From Stramonita haemastoma (taxonomy: Eukaryota; Mollusca; Gastropoda; Neogastropoda; Muricidae): a DNA stretch of 64,000 bases. The DNA is taken from contig CM060318.1 in the NCBI GenBank assembly GCA_030674155.1, forward strand, positions 89,635,631 through 89,699,630. The letters are read 5' to 3'. Below are positions 1 to 13,105 of this stretch, piece by piece. Within the stretch, counting starts at the first letter, position 1; each line of letters starts with the position of its first letter. Both the position numbers and the translations under genes were made by a program. The notes below the pieces were generated by a model, which had not been told where the DNA came from, did no database searches, and worked only from the letters and a program-made list of their open reading frames with translations.

Positions 1-246
1 GAGGTGAGAGGCAGCAAAATACTGAAGAGGGAAAGGAGGGGGGGAAGGGAGATTAACAGTGTGTGTGTGTGTGTTTGATTTATTTGATTTATTCTTTTAT
101 ATTGAGGATAATGGATTAAGCACTTGTGTGCTTTTTTATGTCCAGTCCCCGTGTGTATGCAGTTTTGTAAATGTCAATTGTTCCCACCGGCACACGATGG
201 CCTACTCTTACGAAAAGCGGATCAGGATTTAACGTGTGCGCAAGAT

Positions 247-1262
247 CAGGGTTCATACAGATCTTTGAGAAGAAAATTCAAGGACTTTTCAAGGACTTTC
301 AAGGACCTCACTCTCAATTTTCAAGGACTTCCATCGACAAATAGTGATTGCATTTTAACAATGTCTACACACTTTACAGCTGAAAAGAAAACCATCTATA
401 GCCATTTGGTGCAAATTTTCTTCTTAACAAGATTGAATATTTCTACTGCAGTTAACTGGGCTAACTCAAAAACAATCATTGGCCTAAAGTGTGCACTTAG
501 CATAAAAAATTTCAATCTAAGCATGGGTAAAAGTGAAATAATCTCTCAATCCTGAAACCCCAATTTTTTTGTCCTCCAGACATTCCAAATCCTGAAAAAA
601 AAATTCAATCCTGAAGCAATTTTACTACAATTCCACCCTTATATAACTGTATGCACGCCCCCATGTTGTCTGTGATGCCCCATGAAGTTTCAGTGTTGCA
701 GTGTTGGGAATTGACAGTTAAAAAACTGGGGGGGGGGGGGGGGGGGGGGCATTGCCCCTTGGCGGGGTCAAGGGGCAGAGCCCCTTGTGGGGGTCAGGGG
801 GCAACGCCAAAGGTTTTTTAACAATTCTAGCCTGTTTAACGGCCTCTCCTTGAACTAATTTCAGTTCTTGATACTAAGCAATTTCTGCCCTAAAATAAGC
901 TCTCCAAGTATGACTTTTTCTGTCATTTCTTCAATCTAAAGGAGGTTCTATACCCAAGTAATCACTTAGCAAAAATGAGTATATTTCTAGACAAATGTGT
1001 ACTAATGCAGATAGAGGAAGAAAGAGAAAGGAAGGACAGACACACATAGACAGAGAAACAGAGAGAGAGAGGGGGGGGGGGGGAAAGAGGTGTGTGAGTG
1101 TCTGTCTGTGTGTGTAAGAGACAGGGAGAGGTGGACAAAATGAGAGAGAGACAGAGAGATAGAAGTGTGCGTGTGCGTGTGTGTGTGTGTGTGTATGTGT
1201 GTGTATGTGTGCGAGGGCATGCTTGTGTAGGTCAGTCAATTACTTCCAGTGTGTATGTGTGG

Positions 1263-1323
<61 letters not shown>

Positions 1324-1453
1324 TGAGTGAGTGAGTGAGTGAGTGGGTGAGTGAGTGAGTGAGTGAGTGGTGAGTGAGTGAGTGATTGCGTGCATGCGTG
1401 TGTGTGAGAGAGAGACTGACAGACAGAGAGGGTGAGTGAGTGAGTGAGTGAGT

Positions 1454-1501
<48 letters not shown>

Positions 1502-2058
1502 GTCTCTCCATGAAAAAGAGGAGGCTAGTGGCGTGCTGACTTGTGTAAACATTGCTCTCTGACCCCAAGTGGAACAGCCAGTGAAAGCCCCTCCGCCCCC
1601 CCCTTTCTGCCTTATATTAGAGCTGCTAGTCCATCCCTATCATGAAACTTTACACCCATTGTTGGTACACATGGTCTTTCAACAGAAAAAGTTCTCTTGC
1701 TAGGCCTACCAAGGCTTGGATTGCCTTGTGACATAAAGCAGAGAAGGGAAGTAATTACTAACCGGCATGGAAGAGTTATTTCCCTTGACCTGCTTTCATG
1801 GGTTTCTTTATTCTTCTTTTTTTTTTTTTCTCTTCATTTTTCTTTTAGCAAATTTCCACGAATTTGTAGAGAGTACCATACCTGACCTTACTATATTGAT
1901 CTCTCTCTCTCGCTTATTATCCCTCTTAGTCTTTGGTAAAAGTAAAATTCAAGTACTTTTCAAGGACCTGGAGGCATATGCCTGATTTTCAAGGACTTTC
2001 AAGGCCTTGACAATGGGGGTCCAAAATTCAAGGACTTTCAAGGACCATACGAACCCTG
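247..2058. mobile_element. hAT-like non-autonomous DNA transposon splitting a SINE
   Basis: Ends CAGGGTTCATACAG (247) and, inverted, CAGGGTTCGTATGGTCC (2058), with clustered subterminal CAAGGACTTTCAAGGA motifs at both ends as in animal hAT elements. The roughly 1.8-kb interior has no transposase and holds a G22 tract and GT/GAGT/GA microsatellites (1094-1500). Left and right flanks are two parts of one SINE-A copy. An 8-bp target duplication is not obvious. Confidence 0.6.
1094..1500. repeat. Compound microsatellite
   Basis: GT-rich, (GT)29 at 1262-1320, (GAGT)n at 1321-1384 and 1433-1456, (GA)n to 1498. Lies inside the hAT-like element. Open frames on both strands here are repeat artefacts. 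Confidence 0.97.
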
Positions 2059-2100
2059 AGCCTCAGGGCCGCTCAGGGCCTCGGTTTAAAGTCTCATCTG

Positions 2101-2121
2101 AGTGAGTGAGTGAGTGAGTGA

Positions 2122-2195
<74 letters not shown>
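2101..2195. repeat. (GAGT)n(GT)n(GA)n
   Basis: Same three-part order as the tract at 1262-1500. Confidence 0.95.
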
Positions 2196-2197
<2 letters not shown>

Positions 2198-3052
2198 TGC
2201 TCTCTTGTGAAGATTGATGAAGGTCCTATGCCTTTCTCATTTTCATATCATACTGAAGCCCCCATAGAGAAGCAGATTAAAAATTCATCTGATTTCGGAG
2301 TGGACTCATCATGATAGTTTGCATGGCCAGAAAACAAGTCTAGAGTATGTGTGTGCTTTGCTTCTGTCCAGTACAGCAGCAGAGCGAGACCGTGTTCAAC
2401 GCGATATAACTTCAGAACCAGTTGCTCTGCCATTTTAACGATCAACTGATTTCCCGAAGATGCGACAGGCTTACTGTTCCGTGATTTGACAAGAAATCAG
2501 CACTTCTACAACTAAAGTGCCGTGGTTTGTTATTTTCCAACCGCGTTCGTATTTCTGACACCACTTGCGAATGAAAGCTCAACTTTCGCTGGCGAGCAGC
2601 CCAATGCCAGAAATGTAGTGCAAGTTTCAAACATTACTCGGCAAAATGAACCACCAATTTTGCTGTCTGCGCATAAATATCCGCATCTGTACCTCTTCTA
2701 GCCCCATCCTGGCCTGTTAGCATTATTTTGCATTTACTCCACGTCTTTCTTTGCTTGCAAGCATGTCTGTTTGGCCTGTTTTTCCGCTTTGAAAGTCTAC
2801 ACCACTATCCGCCATGTTGTTTTGAAATTGATGCTGTGTGCATGCGTCATAATGGGAGACGAGTAACTTAAATGATTGTTCCTAGCAGACAACGTAACAC
2901 GAGATGAACGGCATCGCTGAACAATAGAAGACAACATTTTAGATTTCCAGATTTTTTGTTGACAAAAATTGGATTTTGATGAATAAAATCATATTTCCGT
3001 ATTTTCCAACTTTTTCCGGAACAAATACGGAAGGTGCACAGGTCTGCTGATA
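2195..3052. repeat. Dispersed 0.9-kb repeat, copy 1
   Basis: Non-coding. The whole stretch from CTCTCTTGTGAAGAT to GGTGCACAGGTCTGCT recurs at 14515-15438. Located between VDAC exon 6 and the missing last exon. Unknown class; the end CAGACCTGTGCACC (complement) could be a DNA transposon terminus. Confidence 0.75.
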
Positions 3053-3176
3053 CATTTACAAAAAAACCACCTCAAAAACAAACATAGAAACAAGCAAACA
3101 AACAAAAAACCCACACCAAACAATAAATGATATCAAAATATTCTGAAGAAAATTCTTCTGAACTGTGATGACTTAC

Positions 3177-3327
3177 ACTGACAGAAGCATTTTTGTCTAA
3201 AGTGTATTTGGCACCCAGAGCGAAGCGGGTGGCATTGGTGCCAGAAGTCCATGACAGATTGACAGCTGTTTCCAGGTCACGGTTCACCCGCTGGTAGATG
3301 GAACCAGCAAATTCCTGACCATCGTTG
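3177..3327 (-). CDS. VDAC: VDAC coding exon 6
   Basis: Encodes residues 183-233 ([52 protein letters not shown]). The acceptor is preceded by (TG)11 then T4 CAG. The donor GTAAGT begins at 3176. The exon ends in phase 0 exactly where other VDACs continue with the AKVNN segment, which is not in the window. Confidence 0.95.
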
Positions 3328-6300
3328 CTGAAAACACACACACACACACACACACATTCAAGTATGCATGTAGACACATAATATATCCTGGCGTCAAGAG
3401 GGCATGAGAGATCTGACACCAGCAGTTTTGTTCATGTTATTTGAGCAATGCTCTTTAACTCACTCGGGATGGCCAGTACACTCCCTTGCTTTTCCCCACA
3501 GACGGCCCATTTGTAATGTCTATAAAAAAAAAAATCATAAAAAATACAAAACACATAGTAAGAAAATGAAATCTTATGAACTTATGCTGGGTTAGAACAT
3601 ATTGAAAGATTGGAGCTCTCACTTCAATACTTGAGCCTTCACTAGCATGAAGAAAATACTGCAAATTTTGTACTTCATGTTGCTACTCCATGTCTGCTAC
3701 TCTGCAACCATGAACAATGAGTTTAGACCACACCGAATCACCCAACAACGCTATGCATTTGACCTTGGATAGGCTCACAAAGCTATGTTAAGCTGCACTA
3801 GTCATAGTATCAATGTGGCCGCTGTGTGAAAAATCTGCAAACAGCAAATCTGCTAAAGCAGACAGCCGTCCAAAACTGTTGCTTTACACTGATCCGCTTT
3901 AGTGGACAGCCGTCCTCTGAGAGTTAAATAGCATCCGTAAAGTGTATGAAGCTCAGCTGTGTGGTCCCAGTCTTCCTAACAAGTCCACAGCATTGTCGTC
4001 ACTCAAGGTTGGAGCCAGCTGGAGTCCGATAAGACCCTGATTACACATTTAGAGGGAAGCTGTGCCCCCCCAAATCTTTTGAAGGCAAGGTGAAAGGTCT
4101 TCCTCCTTTCTCTTATTTCCATACCTTTTTCAGTTGAAGGAATCAAGGAAACACCACCAGTCTTAATGCTTGGTTACGCTCCAACTATCTTTTTCAAGTA
4201 ACTCTGATAATCATAGAAGTATTATTCCCAAATTGGCCATAATTATAACAGCATGCTGTTGCCTTCCTCTCAAATATCCATTGTCCCAAACCTTTCTTAT
4301 TCTGTTTTCTATGATGCTCTCCCAATCTTTCTTCTCATCCTGACCTTTTTGCCCCAAATTATTTCTGAACACATTAACCAGTCACTTTTGAATATATTCA
4401 TTACTGCACCAAATAAAATATGCCTGTTTGAAAAACAAAGGAAAAGAAAAAAAAAAGGTGAGAGATATAAAAGCCTAAACACGGCTTCTCATTTCAGTCT
4501 CTTTAATTCCCCAGTCAAAGTTCATGACCTGCAGCTGGGAGGGCGTTGATATAAATAAACGGGGAAAAAGGAAAGGCGGCAATAGCAGCTTGCGCTATTG
4601 CCGTGTTCAGTCATAACTTACCATTGTTTCTTTCACACGTTGTCTTGTACAACAAATTGCCAAAGAAAGACAAAAAAAGATTTCTTTAAAATCAGCTTTA
4701 AACAAGCTTTATTTTGACACCAAACTCCATATACTTTCTTTCATACTAGTTAATGTGATAGCAGTCAAAACATAGATGAAGATAAACAGGAGAGGGACAG
4801 GCAGAAACACAATCACAAAAATCAACTCTCTACAAACCAGACATTTATAATATATGTGACGCTCCACCACATAATGAGACGGAATGCACATGAGGTCAAT
4901 TTTTAGTTATTGACATGTTATTAATGTGCAACAAAGTGGCTATCAAATACAAAAAACAGATTGAAAATCGGACAATTCTGTGCAACATTATTATAGATTG
5001 AAATGATAGACTGCAGGATGTGACAAAATGAGAAACGGGCAAGTTTATTTTAGTAACAGGTTGTCAAAATGAGTGCTTTGGTATTTTCAAAACACATTTA
5101 AAAGCAAAAGAAATAAAAATTATACCTTGATATTTCATTATAAGATAAATAAACCAATCTAGTTTAATAATCAATCAAAATCACAAAATTGACAACTTGA
5201 CCCCCACCTACCTTTAAAGGAACACAATCACAAAAATAACTCTCTACAACCAGACATTTATAAATATACAAACAATGAACATAGAGAAAACATGGAACAT
5301 GTCTCCATGCAGACTAATTGGTTTTTTTGGCTGCCGACTTCTTCCTGTGGGCACAGCGAGGCCATAGATGAACACACCGTTGTAGGCTACTGCGCATGGC
5401 AGTGCGAGAAGCAGGGCAATGAAGAGCGTGGGGTGAGAGTCTGGCAGTCATTAATGTTGGCTATGCGACTTCACTGTAAGACTGCATGGTCACGGCAATA
5501 CAGCACGTACACAGTCCACTGTTTCATCAGATTTTAGCGGTTTCCTTGCAACAGCTGAAGGTTTGTTCACTTACCAATTCCAGTACAGTTCATATGGCCT
5601 GAGCACACAGTAGAAAACAAATGTCTTGTCAGTACTGTACACTGTCATCAGGCAGAAACAGCTCTCAAATGACTCAGGCTTTTATGTTGTGATCAAAAGC
5701 ATGTCTACTTCTGTGTTGGGAAAAAAAAAGAAACTACACTGAAGCCTACACTTTGACATCAAGGAAAAAAAAATACTCAAAAAATAAACAACACACACAC
5801 GTGTGCGTGCGCATGTGTGCCAGTGCGCACACAATCACATGCACACACATACACACCCACACCCACACATTGGACATCTAATTCATTTTCTGATGTTACG
5901 AGGCACCTGTGTTACCTTTTGCTGGATTCCTTCCCATTGTGGTATCTACTTTAATGAAATAGTTGACAAAGTAGCAAAATGTGGAGCAAAGCACACTGAT
6001 GGGTCCTGCAGCATTAATGTCCCCTTATCTGTTCATGAGGGCTATAGCATGCTACAGAATGCATGTTGGAAACATTTTAAAAAGAAACAAAGTATTGGTT
6101 CTCACCAGAATGATGATGTAACCCATTTATTATCTTTTGATAAGATCAAATGCCGTAACTCTCATGAATATAGAAATGTTGTATCTCTTATTTACAGATT
6201 CAAGCTAAATGCTCTTAGATCGAAATTTTCAAAAAAAGCAACATGTATCTGTGGCGAAAATATTACATTAAGTCACATTCTTTTAGAATGCAGAGATTTG

Positions 6301-9300
6301 AAAAACTTTTTACCTGTTTTCACATACGTTTGCTTAGAGCAAATTCTAAAAGACATTTCGCTAAAGAAAGAAATTGTATTGTCATTAAGTCATAGTCCTA
6401 TTATCAGGTTTTTATGATGTAATGGTCATTAGTTATTATTATTTTTTTTATTATTATTATTTTAACTAGTTATATGAATTGCAAAGTTAGTGTTTAAGAT
6501 GTTATTTCTTTCTTTTATTATTCTTGTTCTATGGTTTTAATTTTTGGTTCATATAGTTGTTTAATGCAGAAATTTAGCTATGTGCCCATCCCAACCCCCC
6601 CCCCCCCCCCCCCCCCTCCTAACCCCTCCATACACACACTCACTCACTCATATACACTTTCCCGTCTGATATCACTATTTAGTGGAAGGACGTTAAACTG
6701 AAGAACTAACTAACCCACACATTGTCTCTCTCTGTCTACAGACACGCGACGCACCACAAACATGCACACACACACACACACACACACATGCACAAACTCA
6801 CACAACACGCAGATCCTGCGCACACGTAAAAACCCGTTCCACTTTTCAAAAGGTAAGCCATTATGTACCAGTGTTAACAGATGACAAAATTGACAAAACT
6901 GCATACACACGGGTACTAGATGTAATAAAAGCGCATGAGTGCTTATCCCATTATCCTCGATATAAAATCAAAAAATTAAAAAAGGAACACACACACACAC
7001 GTGTACGCACACACACACACCTGCACACGCACACACACACACACATGCATGCATGCACACACACACATGCACGCACACACGCATGCACACACACACATGC
7101 GTGCACATGCACAGACATACAAAATGCACTCTGCTGACACTCAAACAATTACTGCGACAAAGTAAACTTTTAAAACGCCAACAAAGCACAACACGGTTGT
7201 TCAGAGCGTACTATTTAGCAGGGAAGTAACTGTGTCTGCACCCTCTCCTCTCTCCCCCTTCCCCAGCATGGCTGTCAGCTGAGCCAGTAAACAGGACAGG
7301 CGGGCCCTTTGTGCGCTCTGCTCTTTGCCCCAATTAAATCGCACTTATCTCGGCGGGTTGGAGGGCCGTGCCTGTCTAATGCTATCGCTGTGTAAGCAGT
7401 GGCCTGTGGTGCCAGACTGTCTAAACAGGGTACTGTGCTTTTCCCATCAACATTCCATGTAAACCGGAAGCAAACTGGCCGCAATGGTAATCGCTAGATC
7501 TGCAATGAACTGACAAAGTCACCGATACCAAACACGACTAGGGTTTATTCAATACATGCAGCATAAGGCTGGTATCAACTTTGTATGCACATTTAAAGAT
7601 TACACAGACTACTAAACACACATGAAATGTGGCGCTCCACCACGAAATGAGTCGCTTAGCACATTACCCAATTTTGCGCTAGGAGCCTTTAAAGGCAGGT
7701 GGGGGTCAAGTTGTCACTTTGAGATTTTGATTGATTATTAAACTAGATCTGGTTTTTTTTACCTTATAATGAAATATCAAGGCATAATTTTTATTCCTTT
7801 TGCTTTTAGATGTGTTTTGAAAATACCAAAGCACTCATTCTGACAACCTGTTACTAAAATTAAACTTGCCCGTTTCTCATTTTGTCCCATCCTGCAGTCT
7901 TATCATTTCAATTTGTAATAATGTTGCACAGAATTGTCCGATTTTCAATCTGTTTTTTGTATTTGATAGCCACTTTATTGCACATTAATAACATGTCAAT
8001 AACTTAAAATTGACCTCAGGTGCACTCCGTCTCATTATGTGGTAGAGCGTCACAAATATGGTTTGAATCTTCCCTGGCTGGCTAGTGACTGGCCTATTTG
8101 TTTATCTAGAGAATGGCACTCCCTTCCAGGAGGTCATGATGTTTTTTGACCACTCCCAGAAGGATGTGCAAATATGGAGGTGCAACCTGGCTAAGTTCTA
8201 CATTGATGATAGGCTTTCTAATTACATTGTTGTGCATCTTAACAATTTTGTGTTTGGAATGTTTGTATCTGTTGTGGTCTTTTCTGATGCCCTGCAAAGT
8301 GCGCTGTGTGATGTTGCCATCATTGCAGTGAGGGGTAGCTTGCATCTGTGATTTGGATGCTGTGCAGTATAGGCATGGGTGTCTCCCCTGAGCGCCAGAC
8401 AGTCCATACAGTTTGAGAAGAAAGTCATAGTCCCCAAACAGAAACACTCTTATTCTTTTGTTTATCCAAGTCATTAACTGCAGAGCAGCCAGCTGTTGTT
8501 TGTAGGGATCTATGATTCTCCTCAAATTGTCTGCACTGTCTTTGCAGTCCACAATGGTCAGAAGACACGTGTTATGTTTGGAGTTTGGGTTGTGAAGATT
8601 TGCGATTTGGAGCATGCGTTTGAATGTCCCCCCTCCAATCTTCACCCAGATCTCATCCTGCGGTATTGTATTGTCATGCCATGTCAGTTTGTTGTTTTCA
8701 TCATACTGATCTAACAAGTTTTTGACCACCTGGGGAATATCTTTGAGTTTTCCAACTAGTCTGTCCTCCTGTTTTTGTCTTCCCTCGTCATCAGTGAAAG
8801 TAAGTTTTGTCTTTTCTATTTCTCCAAACATTGCTTCTTTCCGAGCCTCCCTCTTTCCCTTCACATTCAAATTTCACTCCGATACTGGAGCAAAAATCTC
8901 TTTCCAATTCTGTGAGTTCCCCAGGTTGACCCTGTGGCAGCTTTCAGTGCCACTGCTTGTTTGCTGGTCACTGTCACTGGGCCACATCCTGCAGCTTTCA
9001 ATATTTCTTGCCTGTGGCTGCGAGCTGATCTCTTAATCTCAGATCCCTGCTGCTTGATAATGTCTTCTGTACTATTCCCTGACATATTCATTCTAATTTT
9101 CTGAATCATGTGAGACCGTCTTTTCCTAAGTGGGGATGCTGCTAAACCAGAAGATTTGCGGGGTTGTGTGACCTTCTTCAACACTATTGGCTGGCCTCTG
9201 GTCTTGCATCTGACTGTCATTTTGTCACTTGACTGTTGCAATTTCCTATGCACCAGTCATGTCAGTAGCTTTTCTTCTTCTTCAGTCAGAGGTTTATCAA

Positions 9301-12300
9301 TGTCTTCCTCATCTGAGTCTAAATACACTGTCTTGCTTTTCAGTTGCAGGAAGGGGGACACTGCTGTGTCAGTGACAAAAGTCTTGGGCGTGATTGGAGA
9401 TGTTTGTGTGTCTGATGTTCTTGGTTTTTTAACTGGGGTTGACGTAGACTGACAAAATGACGTTGACATGCTGACATCACTATCCAGACATTGATCTGAC
9501 CATTCGACTGTTTCCTGTGCGGCTCTTTTGACAGGTGCCGATTTTTTGGGGGGACGACCACCACAGCATGTTGACTGAAAGAGTTGCACGCTGTGCACTG
9601 AGTGATTGAAAGATCTGAATCGAAAGTTGTCCAGATTTTTGACATTCTTTCAATGTTACACACAGCACTTTCTTTTATAGTTTTGTACTGATCTTCTGTT
9701 TGAGAACATCTTAGCTTTATGAGCGCCCTGTAGCATTTCATACAGATACACTGGGACTGCTTGCCTTCTTCATCACTTGCTACATCGAGATTGAAATACA
9801 GTAATAAATCAGCGGCATAATACGTATAAAGTCTAGCTTTCCATCCTTTATCCTTTTGCTGTCGGAGAACATGGTTACCACAAAAACGACACAGCGAATC
9901 TACTCGTCTTTTGTGTTCTATAACTGAATGGGTAAGCACCTCCATAATCAGCACACACACACACACGTACACAGGCATGCACACACACGCATGCGGGTGC
10001 GTGCACACACACACTTATAAAAGCATATAACCATGTAAGCACAACAATAGAGCTAAAAATCACGCTACAGAAAGAGTGACAGAAACAAAACCAGCACGAA
10101 TTAAACAACAGTACACTGAAAATCATCCAGCTACACAACATACATACAGAGTCTAGCACAGAGGTAAGAATTCCAGCACCTGCATCACAACTGATGGAGA
10201 ATGAGGGCCCAACACACACACACACACACAAAGTTTGGTCAGTACACTGGGCGCGAACTTAAAAGCATCAAGGAGTGCAGTTGTCAAAAGACAGACATAA
10301 AGCAGATGTCCCCACAAATCACATGTTCAAAAATCACAGCGATCAAAAGTGAATTTCACATCAATACGGAGATATTCAAACACACCATAAATCGCAAATA
10401 CAGCCCCAGAAATATACATAACAAAGAAGGCCGCAGCCAGCGTCCCCTTTCCGTTTAGTCCACGCAGTGCCAGCAGGCGAGTGGAGCCTCGATGGCGCTA
10501 CTGTCTACTAAATGTCCCATTTCAGCACTACTGCAGACAGCCGTGACAAGCAAACAAAGCAGCACTCAAACAACTGTACAAATAAGCAAACGGTTAAAAA
10601 AACAAAAAAACTAAGTAAGCGATCAAGTACAAGACTCACATAAAACAAAAGGCACAACAAAAGAGAACAGTCTCCTGATTTTTTTAAAAATCTACAGAAT
10701 TCCTCACAGATAAAGATGCTTTGCCTCTTAAAGTCATGAACAAGCCAACACTCACCCCTTCGTTTCTTGGGAGACCCCATGTTCGTAAAAAATCATTTTA
10801 AAATAGTTAACAAAAATACGCATTGCAATAGTCACTACAAACATGTAAAGCAAGTATTGAAGTTTTATTCACCAAAAGTATGAACTCTGAAAAAATTGTG
10901 GGAATCCGGCAGCATTTGGTCAAAAAAGCCTTTCAAATAGAAATTTGCTTAGTGGCTAGCCTAATAGACGGCAAAGAAGGAAAGTGTAGCAACAACGCCA
11001 GATGCTGGACTTTGACCCCTGACCGAGAGGTGCCCTAGATAGCGGTGGGATGGAATTTTGGTTACAGAGTGCAGAGCCAGCCGCCAACTAGAGTCAGATT
11101 TTTCCTGTTTTGAGCAGCCGTGTGAACAGAAGAATACTGTTTTGATTCTCAGATAGATTGTGTTGACAGGTCTGTCATTTGTTTGTTTTTGCTTTGTTGT
11201 GTTTTTTTATTCTGTTAATTGGATTTTCATTTTGCTTTTTTAGTTGCTTTGTTGTGTTTTGCTTTTCGCTTCCAAAAGATGGTATGTGCAAAATCATAAC
11301 CAAACTATACACAGTTGGCACACTGACTCACATGCTGGTATGGAGCGTGAAGTCTCCGGTGGTGTAGCCCACAGCAAAGTTGCTCTTGGCCAGTTTGGAC
11401 TTGGCTGTGTCAAAGGCCATCTGGTAGCCAGCCAGCCAGCCATTGTATCTAAACACATCATCAAAATCTTCATAAACTTGGACTATCTGCTCTAATGATA
11501 GTTATAGTACTCTAGGTTTATGGTATAATGAAAGCCAACATGAACAGCGAACCCCGACTTAAAAAATAAACCAACTCAACCAAAAGCAGCAGGAGAAAAA
11601 TTCATATCAATGTGTGTGCAAACATTAATTCTTAAAAAAAAAAATAATAAAAATTGAAGCCTAAATGAAAAAAAAAACAAACCCAGAAGATGTCACCACA
11701 CAGACAGGATGTGTGAACTAGTTATAATTATATCCTGAAGTGTTTGTCTCCCTTTCTGTCAGGGTGTCACAAATATTTCCACAAAAATGGTGTTCCCACT
11801 TTCTAAAATCTGTTTCTACTTTAATTAACCCTTTCCTTCATGCCATCTCCTGTCTTGCTCTGTTTCAGTCCTCTCCGTTCATTTTCCTGCTTTCTTCCCA
11901 ACAAATCTTGCCTTGGTGTGTGTGTATGTGTGTGCTGTAAGAGGGTGGGGGGGAGGGGGTGGTAGGCTAGGGAAGACTAACCTAATGAAGAGGGAAAGAG
12001 ATAGGGAGGTGGGAGGCGAGTGGGAGTGGCCATTTTCATGGCAATTTTCAGGTTTTTTTCCCATTGTTCGTGACACACTTTTTCATAGGGGAAATTTTTT
12101 TTTTTCATTTTTACTTCTTAATTTGCTTGCTCCCCCCCCTTCTGATTTCTTTCCACTGTACAAAACTTCATTAAGCTGTTATTTTCATCAACTACAAAAT
12201 GTGCACAGGTCTGATCACTTGACAAGTGATGGGATTGTCTTGGATACGTTCAAATTTATCACTTCTTTCAAAAAGGAAGATACAAAAATAGATGTGTGTG

Positions 12301-12307
12301 TGTGTGT

Positions 12308-12356
<49 letters not shown>

Positions 12357-13041
12357 CAATTCAAAGTAAAAATTTTATTTCCAGATGGTGCAATGAGTAA
12401 GCAATAAATTTGCTTTTTTTCATCAAACCATCTATCTAATAAAAAAAAATCTGTGTGTGTGTGTGTGTTATTGCTAAAGAAAGGGGTGGGGGTGGGATAA
12501 AGGAAGGCTAGCGAAGAGGGGAATGTGGGGAAGACAAGAGGAGGAAGATCAAATAAAATCAAGTTCTTTTATTTCGAGGATAATGAATAAGAACCCATGC
12601 GCTTTTTTACATACAGTCCCCACCCTTAGGGATACATCATGATAAAATAAAACAAACCAATACAAACACATCCTAATAACTAAATAGGCCCAATACCCAC
12701 ATACCCTCAAAGAAAAGGCAAACAAACAATACTCTTAAAAAAAAAGCCAACAAAACATCAATGTAAAAAGAGAGAGAGAGAGGGAGAGAGAGAGGGGGGG
12801 AGGGGGGGGGGAGAAGGAGAGAGAGAGAGAGAGGAGAGAAGAGAGAGAGAAGACAGAAGACGACGAAGAGAGAGAGACCAGAAGAGAGAGAGAGACAGAG
12901 AGAGACAGACACAGACAGACAGACAGACAGACAGAGAGAGAGAACAGAACAGAGAGAGAGAGACAGACAGACAGAAGACACAGACAGAAGAAGACAGGGT
13001 TGGGTTAACTACTTCAAACTAGTGAAGAGGGGAGGGGGGCA

Positions 13042-13105
<64 letters not shown>

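Larger units (their letters stand above)
80..2103 (-). mobile_element. SINE-A split by a hAT-like insertion
   Basis: Tail and body at 80-246 (up to GTGTGCGCAAGAT) and the CCTCGGTTTAAAGTCTCATC part at 2075-2103 are parts of one minus-strand SINE-A. The 1.8-kb hAT-like element lies between. Confidence 0.75.

Noticed and set aside
124..555. Plus-strand frame of 143 codons at the window start
   Set aside because: Reads through antisense SINE-A and into the hAT-like terminus; no protein similarity seen.
1002..1568. His-Thr and Cys-Val rich open frames on both strands
   Set aside because: Pure translation of GT, GAGT and GA microsatellites. The same applies at 6951-7189, 30353-31073, 33006-33435, 41552-41909, 51759-52383 beyond the SAMD8 exon, 55951-56217, 60880-61602 and 62261-62683.
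2248..2630. Last VDAC exon
   Set aside because: Minus-strand frames here do not encode the expected AKVNN...GHKLG ending; the stretch is the dispersed 0.9-kb repeat.
12293..12352. CRISPR-like regular repeats
   Set aside because: Dinucleotide microsatellite. None of the arrays in the window has unique spacers, and the genome is animal.
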